A stretch of 6,103 nucleotides of DNA from contig JAMCZD010000073.1 in NCBI GenBank assembly GCA_023473405.1, positions 585 to 6,687 of the forward strand, given 5' to 3'. The notes below the pieces were generated by a model. That model did no database searches. It saw only the letters and a list, made by a program, of their open reading frames with translations, and was not told where the DNA came from. This DNA comes from Candidatus Omnitrophota bacterium (lineage in GTDB: Bacteria; Verrucomicrobiota; Verrucomicrobiia; Limisphaerales; UBA1319). How positions within the stretch are numbered: the first letter of the stretch is position 1; each line of letters opens with the position of its first letter. Positions 1 to 6,103 of the stretch are shown here, piece after piece. A program made the translations under genes and the position numbers.

Positions 1-2249
1 TATGCATTGGAATCCGTCCAGGCCAGGTTGATGACGCCTTTGCCGGCCTTGGCGGTCAGGTTTTCCGGGGCCGCCAATTGCGGCGCCGCAGTGGTGACTG
101 TTACCGGAGCCGAGTCTGCATAACCCAGGCTGTTGAACGCGCGGACCGTGTAGGTATAGGTCGTGGAAGGCAACAGGCCGGTGTCGGTGAACGAGGTAAT
201 GCCTGCCCAGACTGAATCGGCAACGGTCCAGTCAGATGAACCCTGGCAACGCCGTATTTCATACCACGTCGCATACCCTGATTCGCTCCAGGTCAGGGTG
301 ACCGACTCGCTGCCGTTGACGACGGCGCTCGAGATCGCGGGGGTGGTTGGTGGAAATCCGATCTCCGGGACGCGCTCGACTTTACCTGCCAGGTAATCGA
401 TGCTCAGTGCATCCTTGCGCTCGCGCCGGAAGGCGGCGCTGTCGGTAAAGCGAATGACGATGTTGCCATCCGAGTCCACGTAGCTGCCGGCCGGCGCGGC
501 TTGGAATGGGATCTGGGGATCGAGGGTAATTGGCACCCAATTGGAACTGCCGCCAGCATCAAGCACGCGGATTTCGGTAATCAGCTCGTCTTTTGTGCCA
601 TCCCTCCGCGTCCAAGTGACCGCACCGTATAGGTTCAAGGAGCCGATTTCAGATGTCGCAACCGGCGTGTTCAGGATGTATTCGACCTGGATACCCGAGC
701 CGGCGCCATCCGGTCCTTCCATGATCGCTTGGCTTAGGCCGTCATCGAGAGCGTTAACGGCGTCGAAGCTACCGGACAAGCTGCCGATGGTGACTATCGG
801 ATCAGCCCTGACCACGGCATCCCGATCGTCCGAGGTGGTGAACTGCGCGGTGGCGGTCCCAATATTTCCGGCGAGGTCCATCGAAGACACCGTTATCTCA
901 TAGGCAACGCCCGGCTGCAGACCATTGCAGACCAAGGCATGCGAGGTGACGCGCATTGGATCAAACACCGGCCCGGCCATTTCGACCGATTCAACTCTGC
1001 TGTCCGAGGGTTCCGTAGTGTTCCACTGAACTGTGGCACTGGCCGCCGTGATTTCGGAAATAGTCACGCCGGTAATTTGCGGTGGTTTGCCTCCTTCGAG
1101 ACGGTCTTCCATGAGAAAAAAGACCTCGGTGTTGTCGATGGTCTGGTTTTGAATAGTGCTTGGCCAATTCGCATACACGGGAACATCAACCCCGGTGTGG
1201 CCGGTGGAGCCAAAGGTTAGGCTGGGGAGTGTTCCTGGCGAGATTTGTTGCCCGTCGGGCACATTGACGCCGCCAGTTTCATGGTCCGCCGTAACAATTA
1301 CGAACAGGCCCTGGCCGGATTGATTGGCCCAATTCAAAGCTGCTTCGACCGCAAGGTCCAGTTGCGCCACCTCGGCTGCAAATCCAGCGTCATTGATATG
1401 ACTCAGCTTGTCGATCAGCGCACCCTCGACCATGAGGAAGAATCCGGTGGAATTATTGTCACCCAAAATCTGAAGCGCTTTGCTCACCATATCGGGCAAG
1501 CGCGGTTGGGCAGCATTTCCCGAAAGAAAGGCGTCCATTGGCGTCCAACCCGAGCTGAACAGCCCGAGGGCATAATTAGCCGGCGGCATCAATGACGATA
1601 GTTCACTGGCGCTTTTAGCCAAGACATAACCCAAGCGATCAGCGACGCCCACATAGGTTGAGTTGACGCCGGAAATGATGGCGGGATCATCGTAACCGCC
1701 TCCAAACAGGACATTGGGCAAGCTGGCAAGGTGCTGGTAAGTAGTGCCGTCCATCAGGTAATCATAACGAATGTCAGTCTCGTAAGTCCTGTTGGGCTCG
1801 TGCGCCCCGAATGTTCCGGGCGTGGCCCCGGTGATCGAGTCGGTGGTGATGATGCCGGTTCGCAGACCTTTGGCCTTGGCCAATTCGAGGATGGTGGTTT
1901 TGATGGAGTTATCGGTTCCCATGCTGATGATACCATTGACCGGGTGTTGGTAACCGGTAGCCAGCGCCGTGCCTGCCGTGGCCGAGTCGGTGATGTTACC
2001 GTCGGGAAGCCTGGTAATGGCCTTTCCGTGGTAAGAAAGCGTTTCGAACGTCAGCGGCAAGGTGTCGATGCCGTTCCGATAAAGACGCCCGGCCTTGACA
2101 TGTTCGAAACCCATGCCGTCGCCAATGAAAATTACCATGTTAACGGCGCCAGCCGGCGCGGTCCATGGGACAGCAGCAGCCAGTAAAACGACTACCGTAA
2201 GTTTTTGTATGAACGATGGATATTTATTGTGTTTCATAATTTTGCCCAT
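1..2249 (-). CDS. Secreted alkaline phosphatase (PhoA superfamily) with C-terminal FN3 modules, 3' end outside window
   Basis: This is a metal-dependent phosphomonoesterase predicted to act outside the cytoplasm. The frame is open for 749 codons from ATG 2249 and leaves the window without a stop. Residues 1-35 form a signal peptide: basic start, hydrophobic LTVVVLLAAAV, likely cleavage after A-G-A35. The catalytic domain spans about 37-385 and keeps the E. coli PhoA set: D44 (IGDGMG), nucleophile S89 (TDSATAGTALATG), T143, E275/D280/H284 (MVEGALIDKLSHINDA, spaced as E322/D327/H331), D322-H323 (TADHETGG) and H351 (STGHTGVDVPVYA). Gly141 stands where PhoA has Asp153. No Cys occurs in the catalytic domain, so the PhoA disulfides are absent. 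Next come an FN3-like domain (about 389-474, resembling the N-terminal domain of purple acid phosphatases), an unassigned beta-rich segment (about 477-625), a clear FN3 (about 633-724) and the start of another (726 on). The start could instead be ATG 2237, in frame; an AGAAG six bases before ATG 2249 weakly favours 2249. The gene follows the symporter by 9 nt. Confidence 0.93.
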   Translation of the reverse strand, partial: MGKIMKHNKYPSFIQKLTVVVLLAAAVPWTAPAGAVNMVIFIGDGMGFEHVKAGRLYRNGIDTLPLTFETLSYHGKAITRLPDGNITDSATAGTALATGYQHPVNGIISMGTDNSIKTTILELAKAKGLRTGIITTDSITGATPGTFGAHEPNRTYETDIRYDYLMDGTTYQHLASLPNVLFGGGYDDPAIISGVNSTYVGVADRLGYVLAKSASELSSLMPPANYALGLFSSGWTPMDAFLSGNAAQPRLPDMVSKALQILGDNNSTGFFLMVEGALIDKLSHINDAGFAAEVAQLDLAVEAALNWANQSGQGLFVIVTADHETGGVNVPDGQQISPGTLPSLTFGSTGHTGVDVPVYANWPSTIQNQTIDNTEVFFLMEDRLEGGKPPQITGVTISEITAASATVQWNTTEPSDSRVESVEMAGPVFDPMRVTSHALVCNGLQPGVAYEITVSSMDLAGNIGTATAQFTTSDDRDAVVRADPIVTIGSLSGSFDAVNALDDGLSQAIMEGPDGAGSGIQVEYILNTPVATSEIGSLNLYGAVTWTRRDGTKDELITEIRVLDAGGSSNWVPITLDPQIPFQAAPAGSYVDSDGNIVIRFTDSAAFRRERKDALSIDYLAGKVERVPEIGFPPTTPAISSAVVNGSESVTLTWSESGYATWYEIRRCQGSSDWTVADSVWAGITSFTDTGLLPSTTYTYTVRAFNSLGYADSAPVTVTTAAPQLAAPENLTAKAGKGVINLAWTDSNA

Positions 2250-2258
2250 TTTTTGCTT

Positions 2259-2960
2259 CTACCAAAGCTTCCAGTAAATAAAGATGGTTACCAGAGTCAG
2301 CAACAGCCATTGAAGCCGCCAATCTTTCCAGCCCTCGAAACCTTGCCATTTATCGCTCCAGCACAAGGTTGTGTCGGCAAGGTTCGCCTCAGCCGATTTT
2401 CTGGTGAACGCCGACACAACGAGCAGCGATGCAATGACAATGATGGTGCCCCATAATCCGCGGTAGGTATAGTTGCGCGTCATGATAGTGTGCAGGAAAG
2501 GGAAGGCGGCTTCGGCGGCCTGGGGTCCCTTGACCATGCCAAGGATTTGGTCGGTGACATACAGTCCGGCAACGATGAATCCAACAACGAAGGACACAAT
2601 CGCGCCCTTTACGGTGATCCGTTTGCTTACAATGCCGAAGAAGATGGCCGGAGTGAGAGGCATGGTGAGGTAGATCGAGATACTCTGCAGGTATTTGTAA
2701 AGGCCTTCCTGGTTCTTATAAACAAGATAAGCTGCGCCGACCCCCAGGAACGTGCTGGCCACAATCGCCAATCGGCCATAGAGCACCTGGCCAGCCTCGG
2801 TAAGGCCAGGGCGCAACCGCACGATGAAGTCACGGACGACGATGGTCGAAATCGAGTTCATCACCGACAACACGGACGAGATCAGGGCAGCCAGAAGCGC
2901 CGCCAACACCATCCCGATATCGCAATCCGGCAGGCAATATGTCATTGAGGAAGGTGACAA
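2259..2960 (-). CDS. Sodium/solute symporter (SSS/SGLT family), C-terminal half of a frameshifted gene
   Basis: This frame carries the C-terminal part of the symporter that begins at 3891. It is open from a TTG at 2960, but residues 1-15 are out-of-frame read-through. Homology starts at GMVLAALLAAL (codons from 2915), leaving 218 genuine residues. These align with vSGLT of Vibrio parahaemolyticus (recalled): ALISSVLSVMNS matches its AIVSSLASMLNS, including the two serines (S364/S365) that bind Na+ at the Na2 site. About six membrane segments follow, including GRLAIVASTFLGVGAAYLV, YLTMPLTPAIFFGIV, GAIVSFVVGFIVAGLYV and GTIIVIASLLVVSAF. The protein ends in a hydrophobic helix, WLLLTLVTIFIYW, then KLW. 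The sequence KYLQ may supply the Gln that contacts sugar in vSGLT. The stop is TAG (2261-2259), 9 nt before the phosphatase ATG. Independent translation is unlikely, since a fragment lacking the first seven helices could not form the LeuT fold. It is best read as one gene with 3891-2920. Confidence 0.85.
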   Translation of the reverse strand: MSPSSMTYCLPDCDIGMVLAALLAALISSVLSVMNSISTIVVRDFIVRLRPGLTEAGQVLYGRLAIVASTFLGVGAAYLVYKNQEGLYKYLQSISIYLTMPLTPAIFFGIVSKRITVKGAIVSFVVGFIVAGLYVTDQILGMVKGPQAAEAAFPFLHTIMTRNYTYRGLWGTIIVIASLLVVSAFTRKSAEANLADTTLCWSDKWQGFEGWKDWRLQWLLLTLVTIFIYWKLW

Positions 2961-3891
2961 AGGTCGTCTTTGGTTCGCGCCCCGGGTAGAGTGCCAGGCA
3001 GATCAGGCCCGGCAGCGCGAAGAAAAAGACCGGGGTCAACTTGAGCAGGGTGGCAAACATGGCGCCCCAGCGGGCCTGTTTGAGGTTGGGCGCGCCCAGG
3101 AGGCGTTGAACGTTTACCTGGTCCATTCCCCAATAGAAAATCCCGCCGTAAACCGCTCCCAGAATTACGCCCCAGAAAGGGTAATTCGGATCATCAAATC
3201 CCTTGTGCATATGAATGGCCTGCGGCACGGCTGCCGCCAGCCCGGTCCAGCCGCCGGCCTTGTGCAGTCCAATCACGAGCCCAAGACCGGACCCGATCAC
3301 CATGATGGCGGTCTGGATCGAGTCCGTGTAGGCAACAGCGGCGAAACCGCCGATGATGGTGGTGACGGCGCAGAGAATGCCCAGTGCCATAACGACCTTC
3401 ATCACGTCCCATCCGATCATGCTGTTCAATACCAGGGCACCCGCGAACAGGCAAAAGGCCATCTTCGTCATGATCGACAGCACCAACATGAGTCCGGCAA
3501 AGAACGTGCGCGCTGCGGGGTTGTAGCGGAGTTGGAGGAACTCGGGGATAGTGTAGACGTTGTTCTTCAGGTAACAGGGAAGAAGAACGCTGCATGCCAC
3601 GCCGAGGCAGATAAAGGTGGTCAACTCGACCGTCGCGGCGCTCAGTCCGTAACGATAGGTATCGCCCGACAGCCCAACCAGGTGTTCTGCCCCGATGTTG
3701 GTTGCAAAGAGTGACGCGCCCACAATCGGCCACGCCAGCCGCCTCCCCGCCAAAAAGAAATTCGAACTGCTCGTCGACGCGCGCATCCGCGCCGACAGGT
3801 AGAGTCCAATGAAGATGCTGACCGAAAGCAAGATAATGCAGACGATCCAATCGATGGACGTCAGCGTAAGGGTTGCGCTCGGTGGATCCAT
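2830..3891 (-). CDS. Sodium/solute symporter (SSS/SGLT family), N-terminal half of a frameshifted gene
   Basis: This is an inner-membrane Na+-coupled transporter of the SSS family, most like sugar (SGLT) members. Genuine sequence runs from M1 to about R324 (LPAGLR, codon 2922-2920). Beyond that the frame reads unrelated residues to a stop at 2830. Visible features are a first helix at 13-33 (IDWIVCIILLSVSIF), FLAGRRLAWP, ASLFATNIGAEHLVGLSG (59-76, the unwound TM1 region of vSGLT; A63 and I66 match Na2 residues A62/I65), E89 (sugar-binding E88), YTIPEFLQLRY (113-123), FYWGMDQVNVQR with D257, and TLLKLT with K284 (vSGLT K294). H70 replaces vSGLT Q69, so the sugar preference may differ from galactose. 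Joined to the downstream half the protein would be about 543 residues, normal for the family. ATG 3891 has a close GAGG (3899-3896). An in-frame GTG at 3918 would overlap the upstream stop as GTGA and add nine residues (MRPETNRGL) not expected in the family. The gene follows the toroid hydrolase gene, which fits uptake of released sugar. Confidence 0.87.
   Translation of the reverse strand: MDPPSATLTLTSIDWIVCIILLSVSIFIGLYLSARMRASTSSSNFFLAGRRLAWPIVGASLFATNIGAEHLVGLSGDTYRYGLSAATVELTTFICLGVACSVLLPCYLKNNVYTIPEFLQLRYNPAARTFFAGLMLVLSIMTKMAFCLFAGALVLNSMIGWDVMKVVMALGILCAVTTIIGGFAAVAYTDSIQTAIMVIGSGLGLVIGLHKAGGWTGLAAAVPQAIHMHKGFDDPNYPFWGVILGAVYGGIFYWGMDQVNVQRLLGAPNLKQARWGAMFATLLKLTPVFFFALPGLICLALYPGREPKTTFVTFLNDILPAGLRYRDGVGGASGCPDLVRVVGDELDFDHRRP
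2913..2922 (-). other. Frameshift site in the symporter gene (one extra base)
   Basis: Read on the minus strand, frame A gives LPAGLR followed by Y-R-D, while frame B gives D-I-GMVLAALLAAL. Family sequences run continuously through this point (vSGLT: FLPVGVKGVVFAALAAA). Deleting one base within CGATATCGGG restores continuity, for example as GLR-Y-GMVLAAL. No homopolymer run or obvious slippery heptamer is present, which argues against programmed frameshifting and leaves a real mutation or a base-calling or assembly error. Confidence 0.85.
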
Positions 3892-3895
3892 AAGG

Positions 3896-3899
3896 CCTC
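3896..3899 (-). promoter_or_regulatory. Weak ribosome binding site before symporter ATG 3891
   Basis: The minus strand reads GAGG, then CCTT, then ATG. The four-base spacing is short but usable. It supports ATG 3891 over the GTG at 3918, which has no purine-rich box at normal distance, only GGA directly touching the start. Confidence 0.4.
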
Positions 3900-3914
3900 G
3901 ATTTGTCTCCGGCC

Positions 3915-6103
3915 TCACTCCGGCGCAATGTCAAAGCTGATGTGGTATTCCCGGTTCCGCTTCGGTTCGGCGATGGCGACGGTCTCGCCGACATAGCCAG
4001 ACGCAGGTTGATCGTCGATCCTGACCGCGCTCAGCCGCCGGCCCCGGGGCACGCGGGCGTCGATGGTCACCAAGTTCAGCACCCGCCGGGATTGATCGCC
4101 CCGTGGAACCAGCTTGAAAGCATAGTCGACACGGTTGTCATCCGGCTGCGGTCGAATGACCAGGTCGAGGTCGCCGAACTCGGTTGGCAGTCGCGTTACG
4201 CGGATGGGCCGTGTGCCCTCCTGCCACCGGCGAGGAGTCGCGGGGGTAAGCATCAAGGTCGAGCCATCCTCGGTCACGAAGAGGTGGCGGAAGAGATTCA
4301 CATACTGGGCGTCGGCCCAGAAGTGTGGTTGATCGCCCCAGGCAATAACGTTGCCATAGCCCTCGCCCCAGCTCAAGGTCCCGCCGGCGACATCTACATA
4401 CGCGCAAAAGTAATCCAGGGCCTTGTCGGGTTCATCGCGCAAAATGTAACTGACGGCGCGGTCCACCCCGATATACGGCCAGTAACCTCCCTTGCCTTCC
4501 GAGAACAGGCCGCCTCCCCAATCATCGGTCATACGTTCCATCATGTGGTAGGTGGCGGTTAGCATCGGGTCGTGCGGGTCGAGGGCCCGGCACGGCCAGA
4601 GCAGGCAATTGTGCGCCCAGAAACCGTACATGCCGACCCCCGACGGTTCCACCCCGAACCATAGATACCCTGAATACAACCCGGTTCGCTTGAAGGTTTT
4701 CTCGAACGACCGGTGCAGGCTTTCCTTGAGTTGAGTCGATTCGCTTGCGAATAGTCTGGCATCCTCGTCGTAGTCCAATGCCTCGGCTGCCTCCGCGGCC
4801 TCGTGAAGACCAAGGATGGCGAAGGCATTCATGTAGTACATATGCATTCCCTTGCCTACCTCAAGCACCTCCATGCCGCCGGGCTCGATGAGCCCGTAGC
4901 GCGGGTCATCCGGTTGGCCGACTTCCTGCATATGCTTGCGGCGCGAGTTCACGATCCACATCGCGCCGCGTTTGATATACGGATAGGCAGTGTGTTCGAG
5001 CCAATCCCGATCGCCGCTCAGTTTGTAATGCTCGACCAGCGCCCAGAGGTTTTGGCCGGGCGTGTCATACTGCCCCGGCCGCGTCAGCCACAGGCCGTTC
5101 TCGAGCATGCCGAGCTGGATCGGTTTGCCGTCGAATGAAATCGGACCGCGCTTGGTGATGTCCTTGACGTCCATGCAATAAGCGTGGAGCACCCGTGCCG
5201 CTCGAGCATGGAGCCCCGCCAGGTCGTTGGCATACACCACATACGACTGATCCCGGTAGGCGTGATCGAAATAGAAAAACGGGCTGCAAGCGTTATACAC
5301 CACGCCCCGCATGATCCGCACGTCCATGATCGCCCGTGTTGCCAGCCGCGACAAATAGATGTCGTTCAGGATCGGGTCCGGCAGATCGAACCGGGCCGCC
5401 CCGGCCAGAAACCGGTTCCAGAATTCAATCACTTCCTCCTCGGCGGCGTCAGGGTTCACCGCTTTCAAGCTCGCCAACCGTTCGATCGAAATCGGCGGAA
5501 TGCCTTCGCCGGGCAACACCTCGCGAAACGCATGCGCGATGTAACCCATGCTTACCGGCTCGCGCCGATGGATAGGCGGGACCTTGATCCAATAGGTCTT
5601 GATCGAGTGCGGCGGGACGGTGTCGCTGTAGGGTAGGATCAGACGTCCGAAACCGACATCGCTGAGGTCATAGTTTTGTGTTTGTGGACCTTGCTCGGGA
5701 GTAACCCCGACGTTGATGTGCCAGACACAACGGTCGTTCATCGATCCACTGTAGACCGCCTCGAGGTTATCCACCTTTGTCCCCTCCGGAAATACATAGA
5801 TGACACTGAGCCGTGTATGCCGGATGCGCGACTCGGGAGCCACACCGGACCGGACCTCGATGTAGCCGTCGCCATCGGTGTCCCGTGCACCTTCGAGGAT
5901 GGCGCCGAGGGGTTGGCTCTTGCGCTGCATGTACTCGATGTAATCAACCCGCTGAGACGGCGCGCCCTCGGCCTGATATTCATAGACCAGGTCGCCGGCC
6001 TTTTTCGGACTTTCAAGCAGATAACCGGAGATATGCGGCGTCGAGACTAATACCACAACATACTTTTTGCCCGATTCTGCCTTGAAACGATAAACCACCC
6101 CCC
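3915..6103 (-). CDS. Glycoside-hydrolase-like protein with (alpha/alpha)6 six-hairpin toroid, 5' end outside window
   Basis: The frame is open at the window edge and ends at TGA 3917-3915, giving at least 728 codons. A GTG at 6098 is the first possible start inside the window, but upstream codons remain open, so the true N-terminus and any signal peptide are missing. Counting from 6098, residues 1-215 look like a beta-sandwich domain and include a calcium-loop-like DTDGDGYIE (73-81). From about 218 (EVIEFWNRFLAGAARFDLPD) to about 605 the sequence shows repeated helical hairpins typical of six-hairpin glycosidases, for example NLWALVEHYKLSGDRDWLEH and GLHEAAEAAEALDYDEDARL. Residues 607-727 form a C-terminal beta domain (SSTLMLTPATPRRW-like after TEDG). 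Conserved-looking acids that could be catalytic are D278 (FDHAYRDQSY), E405 (YGLIEPGGMEV), E579 (SWGEGYGN) and D589 (AWGDQPHFWAD). I cannot assign a CAZy family or substrate. It may be a non-hydrolytic member or lyase of the same fold. Its stop lies 23 nt from the symporter ATG, suggesting it supplies that transporter's substrate. Confidence 0.8.
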   Translation of the reverse strand, partial: GVVYRFKAESGKKYVVVLVSTPHISGYLLESPKKAGDLVYEYQAEGAPSQRVDYIEYMQRKSQPLGAILEGARDTDGDGYIEVRSGVAPESRIRHTRLSVIYVFPEGTKVDNLEAVYSGSMNDRCVWHINVGVTPEQGPQTQNYDLSDVGFGRLILPYSDTVPPHSIKTYWIKVPPIHRREPVSMGYIAHAFREVLPGEGIPPISIERLASLKAVNPDAAEEEVIEFWNRFLAGAARFDLPDPILNDIYLSRLATRAIMDVRIMRGVVYNACSPFFYFDHAYRDQSYVVYANDLAGLHARAARVLHAYCMDVKDITKRGPISFDGKPIQLGMLENGLWLTRPGQYDTPGQNLWALVEHYKLSGDRDWLEHTAYPYIKRGAMWIVNSRRKHMQEVGQPDDPRYGLIEPGGMEVLEVGKGMHMYYMNAFAILGLHEAAEAAEALDYDEDARLFASESTQLKESLHRSFEKTFKRTGLYSGYLWFGVEPSGVGMYGFWAHNCLLWPCRALDPHDPMLTATYHMMERMTDDWGGGLFSEGKGGYWPYIGVDRAVSYILRDEPDKALDYFCAYVDVAGGTLSWGEGYGNVIAWGDQPHFWADAQYVNLFRHLFVTEDGSTLMLTPATPRRWQEGTRPIRVTRLPTEFGDLDLVIRPQPDDNRVDYAFKLVPRGDQSRRVLNLVTIDARVPRGRRLSAVRIDDQPASGYVGETVAIAEPKRNREYHISFDIAPE

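Noticed and set aside
541..903. Plus-strand 120-codon frame within the phosphatase tail region
   Set aside because: It is antisense to a continuous minus-strand frame encoding FN3-type and beta-rich domains. The Ser/Pro-rich translation is not family-like.
2250..2258. Promoter or terminator between symporter and phosphatase
   Set aside because: The gap is only 9 nt and contains no inverted repeat or -10/-35 pair.
2913..2960. Programmed ribosomal frameshifting in the symporter
   Set aside because: No slippery heptamer, homopolymer or evident downstream pseudoknot could be seen, and SSS transporters are not known to use recoding. Mutation or sequence error is simpler.
2824..3714. Plus-strand open frame of 296 codons antisense to the symporter
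   Set aside because: The translation is rich in Gln, Arg, His and Gly with no recognisable family, while the opposite strand clearly encodes a conserved SSS transporter. It is a shadow frame of high-G+C coding DNA.
3194..3994. Minus-strand 266-codon frame overlapping the symporter and the hydrolase end
   Set aside because: The residues are low-complexity Arg/Gly/His-rich, and the frame crosses two real genes in a different frame.
3903..4562. Plus-strand open frame of 219 codons antisense to the hydrolase 3' end
   Set aside because: It lies opposite the well-patterned C-terminal part of the toroid protein and shows no motif or family resemblance.

Overview
The window is a gene-dense stretch of about 57-58% G+C by eye. 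All recognisable genes lie on the minus strand, so transcription runs from high to low coordinates. In that order it holds the 3' part of a large (alpha/alpha)6-toroid, glycoside-hydrolase-like protein (6103-3915), a sodium/solute symporter (SSS/SGLT family) gene broken by a one-base frameshift (3891-2259), and a secreted alkaline phosphatase with C-terminal fibronectin type III modules (2249 to beyond position 1). Both outer genes run off the window.

Spacing is operon-like. The hydrolase stop is 23 nt from the preferred symporter ATG, with an alternative GTG start overlapping the stop by 4 nt (GTGA). The symporter stop is 9 nt from the first phosphatase ATG. There is no room for an internal promoter or terminator, and the operon's promoter and terminator must lie outside the window. 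No RNA gene, mobile element, CRISPR array or notable repeat was found, and no stretch over 300 nt lacks a gene.

The set suggests a scavenging module. An extracytoplasmic carbohydrate-active enzyme would release sugar, an SGLT-type symporter would import it with Na+, and an exported multidomain phosphatase would remove phosphate from sugars or other organic phosphates outside the cytoplasm. This is inferred from gene order; the substrate is not readable from the sequence.

A free-living heterotrophic bacterium of the Verrucomicrobiota/Planctomycetota/Armatimonadota type is plausible. The reasons are FN3-decorated secreted enzymes, an SSS symporter beside a toroid hydrolase, weak Shine-Dalgarno sites and moderately high G+C. 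This assignment is a tentative impression.

The main oddity is the symporter frameshift at about 2913-2922. It separates the N-terminal part from the segment carrying the Na+-site serines, although both halves are otherwise well conserved. It is either a real inactivating mutation or a single-base sequence error. The second oddity is a Gly in the phosphatase where E. coli PhoA has Asp153.
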